Part shown: one piece after another, positions 23,974-33,365 of the stretch | Position numbering within the stretch: position 1 is the stretch's first letter | Layout of the letters: each line of letters starts with the position of its first letter | Assembly: GCA_036010905.1 (NCBI GenBank) | Contig: DASCMH010000043.1 | Location: 1-46,239, forward strand | Source: SMWD01 sp002729875 | GTDB lineage: Bacteria > Pseudomonadota > Gammaproteobacteria > Steroidobacterales > GCA-2729495 | Length of the DNA: 46,239 nucleotides | Reading direction: 5' to 3' | Position numbers and translations under genes: made by a program | Notes under the pieces: model-generated | Database searches by the model: none | The model's input: the letters and a program-made list of their open reading frames with translations, nothing else | What the model was told of the DNA's origin: nothing

Positions 23974-24543
23974 ATGGACAAGATGCACCAAGAAGGCGTC
24001 ACCCTCATCGAGTTGCTGGTGACTTTATCTGTCGCCTCGATCCTTATCGCGTTCGGCACTCCGCCCTTGCGCAATTTTATCGCAATGCATCAAATGAGTG
24101 CGACCGTCAATGACCTCGTCACGAGTCTACATGTTGCCCGTTCCGAAGCCATCAATCGTGAAACTTCGACCCGGTTATGCCCAAGTACCAACACAGACAC
24201 ACCCGTTTCAACCTGTGCCCCACTGGCAAGTCTGGCCGACGGCTGGATCGTCGTGAGCGACCCCGACGGGGATGCCATTGTCTTACAGCGACATGAACCC
24301 ATTCCGGGACGCATCCGGATCAATCACGACTTCATCGAGTCGATCGATTTCACCGCCAGCGGCCGCTTGCCACGTATTGCAGATGCCGACATTGAAATCA
24401 ACCTGTTGCTGTGTGATGAACGTGGCGACCAAAATACCGGCAACAACATTGCGGCTGGGCGCTGGATTAATATCCGCGGCACCGGCCGACCAAGAATCTA
24501 TACCAAACAGAGCGATGTGCAAATCGCACTCGGTGGTTGTTAA
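23974..24543 (+). CDS. FimT/FimU-like type IV minor pilin, cluster 1 (second copy)
   Basis: A 189-residue GspH/FimT-type minor pilin. The leader MDKMHQEG is followed by VTLIELLVTLSVASILIAFG (Val at +1, Glu at +5), then FIAMHQMSATVNDLVTSLHVARSEAINR, a segment nearly shared with the cluster 2 FimT (VNDLTSSLHLARTEAVKR). The C-terminal core LLLCDERGDQN, NNIAAGRWINIRGTGRPRI matches cluster 2 closely, so this copy is the direct counterpart of the 31090 gene. Two Met starts (23974, 23983) are possible. An additional FimT-type gene precedes it, as fimT and fimU do in Pseudomonas. Confidence 0.87.
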   Translation: MDKMHQEGVTLIELLVTLSVASILIAFGTPPLRNFIAMHQMSATVNDLVTSLHVARSEAINRETSTRLCPSTNTDTPVSTCAPLASLADGWIVVSDPDGDAIVLQRHEPIPGRIRINHDFIESIDFTASGRLPRIADADIEINLLLCDERGDQNTGNNIAAGRWINIRGTGRPRIYTKQSDVQIALGGC

Positions 24544-24562
24544 CCCGCTACGGATCATTTCA

Positions 24563-25036
24563 GTGACACAAAGACAGCAACAAAGAAATCACCGCACTGC
24601 AGGATTTACACTTATCGAAGTGCTTGTTGCACTCGTCGTCCTGACGATTGGCATACTCGGTGTCGCTGTCCTGTTTACCGAGGGACTGCGATTCAACCGT
24701 ACTTCGATGCTCCGTACGACCGCCGTCGCACTCGCCGCTGATATGGCGGAACGAATCCGCGCAAACCAGGAGGCTACCGGCTACGCAGGGACCGGACCCG
24801 GCGCAGACGCTGATTGTGGAATTGCCGGCAACTGCACGCCTGATCAGATCGCAGCCGAGGACTGGTTTCTCTGGCGTCAGGAAATCAACAGCCACCTTCC
24901 GACCGGCTCTAGCGCGAAAATCGACCGACGACTGGCCGGACCCGACGACCGGATGCACCGCTTCGATATCGTACTGAGCTGGCCTGAGGTCGGCAGCCAG
25001 GAACCGGTTTCATACACACTGTCGGTACAACTGTGA
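24563..25036 (+). CDS. pilV: PilV-like type IV minor pilin, cluster 1
   Basis: A 157-residue minor pilin of PilV type. Class III leader MTQRQQQRNHRTAG precedes FTLIEVLVALVVLTIGILGV, the characteristic PilV N-terminal helix (VLTIGILGVAVL). It is followed by ALAADMAERIRANQEA, the region used in most PilV proteins, and a paired-cysteine segment (DCGIAGNC). The GTG at 24563 is the best start, since ATG codons further upstream lie in fimT and would give an overly long leader. The stop overlaps the pilW start by four bases. PilV helps assemble the minor-pilin priming complex with PilW, PilX and FimU. Confidence 0.87.
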   Translation: MTQRQQQRNHRTAGFTLIEVLVALVVLTIGILGVAVLFTEGLRFNRTSMLRTTAVALAADMAERIRANQEATGYAGTGPGADADCGIAGNCTPDQIAAEDWFLWRQEINSHLPTGSSAKIDRRLAGPDDRMHRFDIVLSWPEVGSQEPVSYTLSVQL

Positions 25037-26034
25037 GCATCGACATCATGCGCGCTGCAATTCAAACAACTCCCCGCCGACAGCGCGGTATGACCCTGAT
25101 AGAATCGATGACCGCGATGACGATCAGCAGCGTGCTAATCCTTGGGTCCATCCAGATATATACACAGGCTCGCTCCACCTATCGCACCACCGAGAGTATC
25201 GCCAGAATGCAGGAAAACCTGCGCTTTTCTATCGACATTATTGATGAGAACGTACGCCTTGCAGGATACTGGGGCAAGTCGAGTTCAGCCAACGCCGAGC
25301 TGCGCAACGGGGAAGCAGTCACCATAACTTGCAACGGCACCAACAGCACCGCCTGGGTTCTGGACACGGAGGTTCCAAACAATAATCTGATCAACCCGAT
25401 TTCGGCCCTGCAACAGGTAAGTGATCTACCGATCGAAGACTGCCGCGGCACCAACCCACGCATCAATTCTGATGTACTAATCGTACGACATGCCTCAACC
25501 GATCAGGAAGTGCTGGCACATGAAGACATCATTCAGATCCAGACAAACGGTCGCCTCGGCTCTTTTTTCGATAATGGAATTCTACCGGAAGACGCAAAAG
25601 TAAATAGCCAGATCTTTAATTTTGCGTTTAGTGCATATTACGTCAGCAACGAATCGAAGCATGACTCGGACCTGCCTTCATTGCGACGACTAAGCCTTGT
25701 TAAAAACCGGATCGTAAACCAGGAAATTATTTCCGGCGTTGAGAATCTGCAGATAGTGTTCGGCATCGACAGGACCGGTGATGGTTCTATCGACATGTAT
25801 ATCAATGGTGATGACGTACTGGACAGTGACACTATTATCAGCACACGGTTGTGGCTGCTGGTTCGCTCGGAACAGAATGGGGCCGGCCAAGGATACTTCG
25901 ATGCCCGGCAATACCAGACCCCGGATGCAGATCTGCCATTGATCGACCCGAAAAATGATGCCGCAAACTATCCGCCCACATTCCGCCGCATGGCACTGAG
26001 CCGAACAATTGTCATGCGCAATCAGGCGAACTGA
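25033..26034 (+). CDS. pilW: PilW-like type IV minor pilin, cluster 1
   Basis: A 333-residue PilW-type minor pilin. The leader ends RQRG, followed by MTLIESMTAMTISSVLILGS with Glu at mature position 5. The large globular domain has the family signatures RMQENLRFSIDIIDENVRLAGY near the start and SGVENLQIVFGIDRTGDG near the middle. It ends YPPTFRRMALSRTIVMRN. A GTG at 25033 overlaps the pilV stop; an ATG five codons downstream is also possible. Part of the pilus-tip complex that also binds PilY1. Confidence 0.87.
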   Translation: MSIDIMRAAIQTTPRRQRGMTLIESMTAMTISSVLILGSIQIYTQARSTYRTTESIARMQENLRFSIDIIDENVRLAGYWGKSSSANAELRNGEAVTITCNGTNSTAWVLDTEVPNNNLINPISALQQVSDLPIEDCRGTNPRINSDVLIVRHASTDQEVLAHEDIIQIQTNGRLGSFFDNGILPEDAKVNSQIFNFAFSAYYVSNESKHDSDLPSLRRLSLVKNRIVNQEIISGVENLQIVFGIDRTGDGSIDMYINGDDVLDSDTIISTRLWLLVRSEQNGAGQGYFDARQYQTPDADLPLIDPKNDAANYPPTFRRMALSRTIVMRNQAN

Positions 26035-26050
26035 CCAAGAATAAGAAAAT

Positions 26051-26503
26051 ATGAACAAGGTTTACAATATTCCTGACCGCCAGTGCGGAGCCGCACTGAT
26101 AGTCGGCCTCATCCTGATGATGGTCCTGACGCTTCTGGCTATCTCAACGATGCGCACTTCGACACTGGAACTGGCTATGGCCGGCAACGCGCAACATCAC
26201 CAACAGGCGATTCAACTGGCCGAAACAGGCATTCAAGATGCCGTCAATCGGATTAACAGTCGCGCTCAGGATCTGGTTGTTGCCGATAACTGGCAGATGA
26301 GGTTTTCTGAAACCGTACAGACATCGAGCGGTGACAACCTCGGCCGGTATGACGTCACTATCAGCTTTAAAGAAAAAGGCAAACCGCCTGCAAATTATAG
26401 TGAAGATATCAATGCTCTTTTTTTTGAGATTGAATCGACAGGCAGGAGTGCGGCACGCAATGCGCGGTCAACCTTTCGCCAGGGATTCTGGGTCGTTGAA
26501 TAA
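26051..26503 (+). CDS. pilX: PilX-like minor pilin, cluster 1
   Basis: A 150-residue PilX-type pilin. Its N-terminus is RQCGAALIVGLILMMVLTLL: a Gly precedes the hydrophobic helix but Glu5 is absent, as is usual in PilX and in the related capping GspK pilins. The helix is followed by STMRTSTLELAMAGNAQHHQQAIQLAETGIQDA, the typical PilX signature (AN/GN...AF/QLAETG). It lies 16 bp after pilW and 22 bp before a small secreted CxxC protein gene. PilX caps or completes the tip complex in known systems. Confidence 0.85.
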   Translation: MNKVYNIPDRQCGAALIVGLILMMVLTLLAISTMRTSTLELAMAGNAQHHQQAIQLAETGIQDAVNRINSRAQDLVVADNWQMRFSETVQTSSGDNLGRYDVTISFKEKGKPPANYSEDINALFFEIESTGRSAARNARSTFRQGFWVVE

Positions 26504-26525
26504 CGCCTGGTAAAGGGATGCCACC

Positions 26526-26906
26526 ATGGTCGCCAATCTATTCAAACTGCCTAGAATCCCACTGACAATGCTCTTCATGCACATGGTTTTCAGCACCTCT
26601 GCTCACGCAGCCCTGGAAGTATTCGAGGAAGCCTATGAACTAAACTCCACGCAAATTATCCGCTGGCCACTTAGGGCGGGAGACAGCCTCATCATTCGAC
26701 CATGCATCGGCTGCAGCACCAGGGCTCTTAGAGTATCTGCAGAAACCCGCTATGCAACCGGGTTCAATACGGCACCCGTTTCATTGCGTGATTTACTGCG
26801 GGTAAAGTCCAAGTTACACGACACAGAAAATTACCTGATCGCCGTGTTTTTCCTGCCGGACAAACTGCTCGTCACACATATTGTCCTGCAAACAAACCTT
26901 AAATGA
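26526..26906 (+). CDS. Small secreted CxxC protein between pilX and pilY1, cluster 1
   Basis: The 126-residue protein has a signal peptide (about 1-29, ending SAHA). The mature part begins ALEVFEEAYELN and contains one redox-type pair C60-IG-C63. Further on is T-x-Y-x-x-G-x-N-T-x-PVSL at about 74-87. It ends VTHIVLQTNLK. No family is recognised. A paralogue with the same landmarks sits in the same position in cluster 2 (33838-34182). Its stop overlaps the pilY1 start by four bases, so it is translationally coupled to PilY1 and may be a periplasmic assembly factor or disulfide helper for it. That role is inference. Confidence 0.75.
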   Translation: MVANLFKLPRIPLTMLFMHMVFSTSAHAALEVFEEAYELNSTQIIRWPLRAGDSLIIRPCIGCSTRALRVSAETRYATGFNTAPVSLRDLLRVKSKLHDTENYLIAVFFLPDKLLVTHIVLQTNLK

Positions 26907-29900
26907 GAATATTCCGGACAGCAGTTATGCATGACACGTGGGGCACAATTTACCGATACCCATTTTTACTGTTTATCAGCATCCTCCTCTGGCCATCTGC
27001 ACAAACTCTGGCCGACGATGTTGAAATTTTCGTCAACACGGGTGACCAGGAAATTTCCTGCGCAGCGCCCAATATTTTATTCATCATCGACACCTCCGCC
27101 AGCATGGACACCAAGGTATTCACACAAGCACCGTGGGACCCAACCGAAAACTATTCCGGCTGTTTTGATAGCTCACGAATCTACTACCTTGAAACCGCCA
27201 CTACACCGGACTGCGACACCAAGACATCTTTCAGAAAAAGTAATAATTTCTGCCAGGCATCCTTCCTGAGTACCGAATACACAGGCCTGTTTCAGGCCTG
27301 GAATGAAGAGCGGGAAGCCTGGGAAAGAATTCCTGATGACAACGATTCAATGCTGATTGAATGTGCCGCCGATGCGGGCGTACATGGAGGCGAAAACGAT
27401 GAAAAAACCTATGCCGCAGACGGCGGTGAAGGTAATAAAGCGTGGTCGAACGATGCAAAAAAAAGAATTTCCTGGGGTGCAAATAGCACCGCAGCAACGC
27501 TGCACGATGGCAACTGGCTTAACTGGCAGCAAACCACCCCTGAGACCCAAAGAACCCGTCTCGATATTGTCAAGGAAGTCGTAAATTCGACACTCAACAA
27601 TATGGGCGATGCACACGTCGGAATTATGCAGTTCAACAACCAAAAAGGTGGCTCTGTAATCGCACCGGTCAAAAACATCAATGGAACACGGGATCAGCTC
27701 AAGCAAACAGTAAACAACCTTCAGCCAAATGGCTTTACACCATTATCAGAAACTCTTTTTGAGGCTGGTCAGTACCTGGCAGGCAGGCTCGTCCATTTTG
27801 GTGATAAAGACAACCACATCCGCAGCCATGCCGCATCTCGCATCGGCAACTCTTTATCAAGCGACAGATATCTGTCACCGCTTACGGCTGCCGATCAAAA
27901 CAACTACATCGTTCTGCTTACCGATGGCGAACCAAGCAAAGACACGAATGCAAACAATAAAATCGAGGCACTGCCCGGTTATGCCGGGTTAGTTGACGAG
28001 TCCTGTAACCATTTGATCGAAGGCGATTGCCTTGACAAGATGGCCAATTATCTTTACCTGGCGGATTTACGCAGCGATCTGCCCGGAAAACAGAATGTCA
28101 TCACCCACACAATTGGTTTCAACGCTGATTTCAAACTACTCAAAGATACTGCTGCACGTGGTGGCGGTAAATATTTTATAGCCGACAATACAACAACACT
28201 CACCCAGGGATTAGCGGATCTGGTCAAAGTTTTGTCGCGCAAAACCAGCCTGTTCATGTCACCAACCATATCGATTAACAACTTCAGCCGCACAGAACGG
28301 ATTAACGAGGTTTATCTATCGCTGTTCAAACCGCAGGCAACGCACCACTGGCCTGGCAATCTGAAGAAATATCGACTAATAGATACAGCAAATGGCGCGC
28401 TGCTGGTTGGCGCAAATGGACAGCCAGTACTTACCCCTGATGGGAGCTACATCGACAAATCGGCCGTTAGCTTCTGGTCGGCTCCTCTCGTTGATGGCGC
28501 GGACGTGCAACTTGGCGGTGCCGCAAGTCTGCTGCCGGATCCTGACAGTCGGAATCTACTGACCAATGCCTCGGGCGGTACAACACTGTCATCACTGAAC
28601 ACCGGCAACTCGGCGATTACTGCAACCTTACTGGGCTCACCCGAAGCAGAGCGCAACGCGGTAATTTCCTGGGCTCGCGGCCTGGATGCACACGATAACG
28701 ATACCGATACCGATAATGTTAATGATGATCTCGCGATAAACCTGCGCCATTCGATGGGTGATTCGCTGCACGCGCAACCGGTTATCGGCAACTATAACGA
28801 GACTGAAGACAAAGACGAGTCGGTGGTATTCATTGCAACCAACGATGGATACCTGCATGCCATTGATGCTCGGCTGGGCAAAGAGATCTGGGCTTTTGTT
28901 CCACAACGTTTACTTAAACGCCTGCACCCACTGTCCCTGAATGAGGCGGCTCAGAACAAACAATATGGGCTTGACGGTGAACTCGTATTAATAACCAAAG
29001 AGAAAGATGGTAAACCCGAGACATTGTTGTTTGGAATGCGCCGTGGAGGAGAAGCGCTCTATTCAATGGATGTATCGAATAGTAATGCCCCCAGGTTGAA
29101 CTGGATTATCGACAGTTCAATGCCGGATTTTCTTGATATGGGGCAATCCTGGTCCCCGCCCGTGGTAAAACAAATCAAGGTCGGCAGTCAGGTCCGATCA
29201 GTTGCCATATTTGGCGGCGGTTACGATCCGGGCCAGGATAACCGTGATTTCAGATTCGACACCAAGGGCAACGCAATCTATTTTGTCGATCTTGAGACCG
29301 GCGAAGTCATCTGGAGTGCCGGCAGTTCAGAAACTGGGCGCAGCGACCACGACCTGCTGCTGGAGAGGATGAATTTCGCAATTCCGGCCGGCATTCGGGT
29401 CATCGACCAAAACCAGGATGGTTATGCAGATCGCATGTATGTTGGTGATATGGGCGGACAGGTCTGGCGCTTCGACATTATCCCCGGCAACAATCCCAGC
29501 AGCCTGGTTGAGGGCGGCGTACTTGCATCACTTGGTGCCGCAGACTCAGGCACTTCACCGCCGCCAGCAACCGATTTACGTCGTTTCTACAACACTCCGG
29601 ATATCGTCAACGTCATCACAGACAAGAATATCTTTTTATCAATCAACATAGGCTCCGGTTATCGTGCCCATCCTCTCGACACCAGTATTTACGATGAATT
29701 TTTCTCAATCCGAGATTTTCATTCAACAGAGGTCATACCGAAAGAACTTTATGCCAGCCAGGATTTCCCGCTGATCACACGGAATGATCTGACTGATATA
29801 ACCAATACCGCAACCACAACTTTGCAACCAAGCGACCTGGGGTGGCGACTTGGCATGGTTCAGAATAATGGAGAAAAAATCCTCGGTGAATCGCTTACAA

Positions 29901-30262
29901 TAGATAATGTGCTTTTTTTCAATTCATTTGCACCACTTGAATCCGTACAACCGTGCTCACCGGGCAGCGGGATCAACCGAAATTATCGCGTCAGCATAAT
30001 TGATGGCAGCGCGCTGACAAACCTGGACCACTCTTCTGATGAAGAGAACCTGACCGCAGCAGACCGCTTTATCAAGGGAGCTATAGGAGCACCGGTTCCC
30101 GGCCCTGCCTACGACCCGGACATGCTAGCCTGCTCCGGCCTGGATTGCCTGAATGGAAAAAGTGAGTTTCTGCCGGAAACCAGCACTGACGGTGAAGACA
30201 TTGATACAGTTCGGGATATTGTTAATGAGACTTACTGGTACCCGGTTGAAGCTACTGATTAA
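26903..30262 (+). CDS. pilY1: PilY1-like pilus-tip adhesin, cluster 1
   Basis: A 1119-residue PilY1 family protein. After a signal peptide (hydrophobic about 20-37) comes a von Willebrand A-like domain with MIDAS motif D63-TSAS. Its second metal region is likely TLFEAGQYLAG and YIVLLTDGEPSKD. The C-terminal half, about residues 480-1050, is a beta-propeller-type fold with VVFIATNDGYLHAIDARLG, LLFGMRRGGEALYSMD and a calcium loop DQNQDGYADRMYVGDMGG at about 834-851. PilY1 sits at the pilus tip, controls extension and retraction, and adheres to surfaces. The ATG at 26903 overlaps the preceding stop (ATGA). Confidence 0.92.
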   Translation: MRIFRTAVMHDTWGTIYRYPFLLFISILLWPSAQTLADDVEIFVNTGDQEISCAAPNILFIIDTSASMDTKVFTQAPWDPTENYSGCFDSSRIYYLETATTPDCDTKTSFRKSNNFCQASFLSTEYTGLFQAWNEEREAWERIPDDNDSMLIECAADAGVHGGENDEKTYAADGGEGNKAWSNDAKKRISWGANSTAATLHDGNWLNWQQTTPETQRTRLDIVKEVVNSTLNNMGDAHVGIMQFNNQKGGSVIAPVKNINGTRDQLKQTVNNLQPNGFTPLSETLFEAGQYLAGRLVHFGDKDNHIRSHAASRIGNSLSSDRYLSPLTAADQNNYIVLLTDGEPSKDTNANNKIEALPGYAGLVDESCNHLIEGDCLDKMANYLYLADLRSDLPGKQNVITHTIGFNADFKLLKDTAARGGGKYFIADNTTTLTQGLADLVKVLSRKTSLFMSPTISINNFSRTERINEVYLSLFKPQATHHWPGNLKKYRLIDTANGALLVGANGQPVLTPDGSYIDKSAVSFWSAPLVDGADVQLGGAASLLPDPDSRNLLTNASGGTTLSSLNTGNSAITATLLGSPEAERNAVISWARGLDAHDNDTDTDNVNDDLAINLRHSMGDSLHAQPVIGNYNETEDKDESVVFIATNDGYLHAIDARLGKEIWAFVPQRLLKRLHPLSLNEAAQNKQYGLDGELVLITKEKDGKPETLLFGMRRGGEALYSMDVSNSNAPRLNWIIDSSMPDFLDMGQSWSPPVVKQIKVGSQVRSVAIFGGGYDPGQDNRDFRFDTKGNAIYFVDLETGEVIWSAGSSETGRSDHDLLLERMNFAIPAGIRVIDQNQDGYADRMYVGDMGGQVWRFDIIPGNNPSSLVEGGVLASLGAADSGTSPPPATDLRRFYNTPDIVNVITDKNIFLSINIGSGYRAHPLDTSIYDEFFSIRDFHSTEVIPKELYASQDFPLITRNDLTDITNTATTTLQPSDLGWRLGMVQNNGEKILGESLTIDNVLFFNSFAPLESVQPCSPGSGINRNYRVSIIDGSALTNLDHSSDEENLTAADRFIKGAIGAPVPGPAYDPDMLACSGLDCLNGKSEFLPETSTDGEDIDTVRDIVNETYWYPVEATD

Positions 30263-30283
30263 ACCCGCAAATACCAAGAAACC

Positions 30284-30700
30284 ATGTTACTCAAACCAAA
30301 CGGATTTACGCTGATAGAACTGATCATTACGGTCGCATTGCTCGCAATCATCACAACAATCAGTGTCGCGAGTTACCGGCAATATATGCTCCGCGCAAAC
30401 CGAACCGACGCCCGCGCCTTCCTGCTGAGAATTGCAACCGCCCAGGAACGATGGTTCCTCGATAACAATGAGTACTCAAATGCCCCGGAAACAGAATTGA
30501 GGGTCGGCAAAACAAGCGAGCATGGCTATTACAAGGTCACCATCCTCCAAAATAAAAATCCTGCTACCGGCTACAGAGCCATTGCAACACCAGTTGAAGG
30601 CGGCCGGCAGAGCGCTGATACGGATTGCCTGGAACTCAGCATCGATGCTACCGGGTTGCGAAAAAGCGCCCCAAAAGACATCGAAGTTTGCTGGCGCTGA
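30284..30700 (+). CDS. pilE: PilE-like type IV minor pilin, cluster 1
   Basis: A 138-residue pilin with a short leader MLLKPNG, then FTLIELIITVALLAIITTIS (Phe +1, Glu +5). YRQYMLRANRTDARAFLLRIATAQERWFLDN follows, the PilE signature also seen in the cluster 2 copy. The C-terminal Cys pair (TDCLEL, EVCWR) forms the D-region disulfide. This is the last gene of cluster 1, followed by 389 bp of non-coding sequence before cluster 2. In Pseudomonas the minor pilin PilE likewise ends the operon after PilY1. Confidence 0.87.
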   Translation: MLLKPNGFTLIELIITVALLAIITTISVASYRQYMLRANRTDARAFLLRIATAQERWFLDNNEYSNAPETELRVGKTSEHGYYKVTILQNKNPATGYRAIATPVEGGRQSADTDCLELSIDATGLRKSAPKDIEVCWR

Positions 30701-31089
30701 GCTTGCTCAAAACAGTTTATTACAATCGCATCACATCCTCACTGCGTTAAGTATCCAACGTTTATCTGGTGAGATTGGCGAACAGCAGTTTTTTTTGCAC
30801 AAGGTCTGCTGCGGTTGATTCCTAAAAGTCTGTCGCACGAAAGCTATCCCTTCCCAGGGAGAATCGCACACCAAAAAAGTTCACTTTCCCACTATGCCTT
30901 TCAGGATTATTTAATGTGGCTCTTCCGGCTATGTGGCACACATGACAGAGCAAAAGAAAACAATTTATTTGCACGATTCTATTTAACATAATGCTGTGAA
31001 CTACTTCACAAAAGTAACGGTTATTCATTTGATCCGACCGCTAATCAGGCTCCTGAACTGCACACTTCATATATATGCAATATGCAGTC
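30701..31089. other. Intergenic region between the two pilus clusters
   Basis: About 390 bp without a convincing gene. It is AT-richer than its neighbours and should contain the promoter of cluster 2, but I see no confident -35/-10 pair. A TGGCAC at about 30932 lacks the matching -12 TTGC, so it is not a sigma-54 promoter. No terminator-like GC hairpin was found. Confidence 0.4.
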
Positions 31090-31752
31090 ATGAACAAACG
31101 AAACCAATGTGGATTTACCCTGATCGAGTTGATGACGACCCTGCTTGTGGCCGGCGTGGTACTGGGTATCGGCGTACCCACCTTTAACCAGTTTATTGCT
31201 ACAAATCAGATGGTATCAGGCGTTAATGACCTGACCTCATCTTTACATCTTGCCCGAACGGAAGCCGTCAAGCGTCGCGCCAATGTCACGATCTGCCCGA
31301 GCGCCAATCCATTTGCTGACCCGCCCGCCTGTGACAATACCGGCAGTTTTGCCGATGGCTGGATTATCTTTGTAGATTGCACGGTTGCAGCGCCCCCGGC
31401 CGGTACTTGTGGCGCACCAAACTATGCCGTGGCTGATCGTACCGACATATTAAACGCGCATGGCCCCATGATCGACGACCTGGCCAATAACTTTTCTACT
31501 TTTTCGACAAATCCTAATGTTACCCCCGGTTACATAACTTACTCACCGACTGGATTTACACGCACGATACCGGTACTTGGCGCTGTTCAACCAATTTCAG
31601 ATTTCCAACTCTGCGATCATCGCGGCAACCAGAATGTTGGCGCCAACATTGCAGCCGGCCGATGGATAAGGATCTCTCCCACCGGGCGTCCGCAGATTTT
31701 TCGTGAGGTCGGGGAAATTCAAAGCGCCCAGAATCCCCTGAACGGTTGCTGA
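31090..31752 (+). CDS. FimT/FimU-like type IV minor pilin, cluster 2
   Basis: A 220-residue GspH/FimT-type pilin. The leader MNKRNQCG precedes FTLIELMTTLLVAGVVLGIG with Glu at +5, then FIATNQMVSGVNDLTSSLHLARTEAVKRRA. The C-terminal core FQLCDHRGNQN, ANIAAGRWIRISPTGRPQIF matches its cluster 1 counterpart. It carries an insertion of about 40 residues (about 75-115), including the DCTVAAPPAGTC pair, that the cluster 1 gene lacks. The ATG at 31090 gives a normal leader; an in-frame ATG five codons upstream is possible. It starts cluster 2, and no second FimT-type gene is present here. Confidence 0.86.
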   Translation: MNKRNQCGFTLIELMTTLLVAGVVLGIGVPTFNQFIATNQMVSGVNDLTSSLHLARTEAVKRRANVTICPSANPFADPPACDNTGSFADGWIIFVDCTVAAPPAGTCGAPNYAVADRTDILNAHGPMIDDLANNFSTFSTNPNVTPGYITYSPTGFTRTIPVLGAVQPISDFQLCDHRGNQNVGANIAAGRWIRISPTGRPQIFREVGEIQSAQNPLNGC

Positions 31753-31811
31753 CAACAACCTGTTCAAAGCCCGACTGAATACGCATCTTTTTAAGAGGAT
31801 ATTCCTTCATC

Positions 31812-32288
31812 ATGGAACGCATCAGGAACTCACATCAAACCGGTTTCACGCTTGTAGAAGCGATGGTGTCGCTGGTAGTCCTGGCCGTTGGTATGCTCGG
31901 TGTTGCCGCAATGTATATTGAGAGTCTCCGCTCCGGGCATATGTCCGTATCATATACGAATGCCGTAACACTGGCCGCTGATATGGCCGATCGGATCCGC
32001 GCCAACTCCCTCGGCATCCACAGTTATGCCGGCACTGGCGTTGGCAACGGCACTGCCGGCAGCAACAATAATTGCGTCAACGGCCTGGTCGATTGCGCAT
32101 CAGCTCTTTTGGCCGCAGACGACCTGTTCTGGTGGTACGAGGACATCAAGAACCTGATGCCAGTCAATCGTAGCGCAACAGTCGCTGTCGTCAATGTGCC
32201 CCCATTAGATCAATATACAATCACACTGACCTGGCCGGAACGCGGGCAGCCACAACCTGTCTCTTATGTACTGACATTCAGGCAATAG
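31812..32288 (+). CDS. pilV: PilV-like type IV minor pilin, cluster 2
   Basis: A 158-residue PilV-type pilin. The leader MERIRNSHQTG precedes FTLVEAMVSLVVLAVGMLGV, with Glu at +5. It shares TLAADMADRIRANSLG, a cysteine pair in NNNCVNGLVDC, and the closing ITLTWPERGQPQPVSYVLTF with the cluster 1 PilV (IVLSWPEVGSQEPVSYTLSV), showing direct paralogy. AAGAGGA lies somewhat far (about 14 bp) from the ATG. It is separated from pilW by only 12 bp. Confidence 0.87.
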   Translation: MERIRNSHQTGFTLVEAMVSLVVLAVGMLGVAAMYIESLRSGHMSVSYTNAVTLAADMADRIRANSLGIHSYAGTGVGNGTAGSNNNCVNGLVDCASALLAADDLFWWYEDIKNLMPVNRSATVAVVNVPPLDQYTITLTWPERGQPQPVSYVLTFRQ

Positions 32289-32300
32289 GAATCCGCTGCA

Positions 32301-33365
32301 GTGTTTACCATCCATTCTATACAAGCGCTGAAAAGGCCTGGCGCTGAAAAGCAGGCCGGCCTGACGCTTATCGAACTGATGATCGCGATGGTAATCGGCG
32401 TATTTCTGTTGATCGGTACACTGACGGTTTTTACGCAGAGTCGTGCGAACTTCAGAGTTTCTGATAGCGTCGCCCGCCTGCAGGAAAATGCCCGCTATGC
32501 ATTGGACGCAATCGAACCGGGCCTGCGTCTGGCACGATTCTGGGGCCGTAATGCGGAGCCCGGTTCAATTCCGGGCCCGACGGATCCGTCCTTCCCGGTC
32601 GGCATCAACGTAACCTGTGACACGATAGATTCAAGCGCCGGTCGCATCCCGCCAACAACCTACACGGCCTGGACACTAAACCTTTTGCAGGAGATCTGGG
32701 CTGTCGATGAGACCTCGGGTTATGGGCACCCAACGCTGGGCATTCCATGTTCGCCAGCCACTGCCGCGCAACCCCAGTCCGACGCACTAGTCGTGCGCCA
32801 CGCATCCGGTCAACCAATGCCGACCATCGCTGGTGTCATACAAGTTCATACCGATCATTTAGCCGGTGAGTTATTTAATAATGGGGCCGTCCCTGTAGGG
32901 TACAACTTGCTGGCACAAACTCATAACGCTGTCATCAATGTTTATTACATTGATCAAAGTTCTGATCTTGACCCAAACACTCCTTCATTACGAATAAAAA
33001 CACTTGTTAATGGCGGCATTCATGAGGATCAGGAACTGATCTCCGGGGTTGAAAACCTGCAGGTGCAATTTGGCGTCGATACCACAAACCCGAACGATGG
33101 CATAGTCGATCGATATGTTGATGCCGACCACAATATCATCAATCCGACAACACCCGGCACGATCGCAAATGCCAGGATCATGTCAATTCGTCTATGGATG
33201 TTAATGCGGGCCGACGCACAGGAAAACGGCTTTCAGGATCGTCCAACCTATACATCGCCGGATCTGGTGATCAACACCTGCGCACAAGGCGCTGGCTGCA
33301 ATTATCCGGATAACTTCCGGCGCCTGGCCATCTCCAAAACAATTTTCCTGAGAAATAACCGATGA
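32301..33365 (+). CDS. pilW: PilW-like type IV minor pilin, cluster 2
   Basis: A 354-residue PilW-type pilin starting at a GTG 12 bp after pilV. The leader ends EKQAG before LTLIELMIAMVIGVFLLIGT (Glu +5). RLQENARYALDAIEPGLRLARFWG and SGVENLQVQFGVDTTNPNDG are shared with cluster 1. It ends YPDNFRRLAISKTIFLRNN, matching cluster 1 PilW. Its stop overlaps the pilX start in ATGA. It is 21 residues longer than the cluster 1 protein. Confidence 0.88.
   Translation: MFTIHSIQALKRPGAEKQAGLTLIELMIAMVIGVFLLIGTLTVFTQSRANFRVSDSVARLQENARYALDAIEPGLRLARFWGRNAEPGSIPGPTDPSFPVGINVTCDTIDSSAGRIPPTTYTAWTLNLLQEIWAVDETSGYGHPTLGIPCSPATAAQPQSDALVVRHASGQPMPTIAGVIQVHTDHLAGELFNNGAVPVGYNLLAQTHNAVINVYYIDQSSDLDPNTPSLRIKTLVNGGIHEDQELISGVENLQVQFGVDTTNPNDGIVDRYVDADHNIINPTTPGTIANARIMSIRLWMLMRADAQENGFQDRPTYTSPDLVINTCAQGAGCNYPDNFRRLAISKTIFLRNNR

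Noticed and set aside
30930..30955. TGGCAC suggesting a sigma-54 promoter for cluster 2
   Set aside because: No TTGCW at the matching -12 position.
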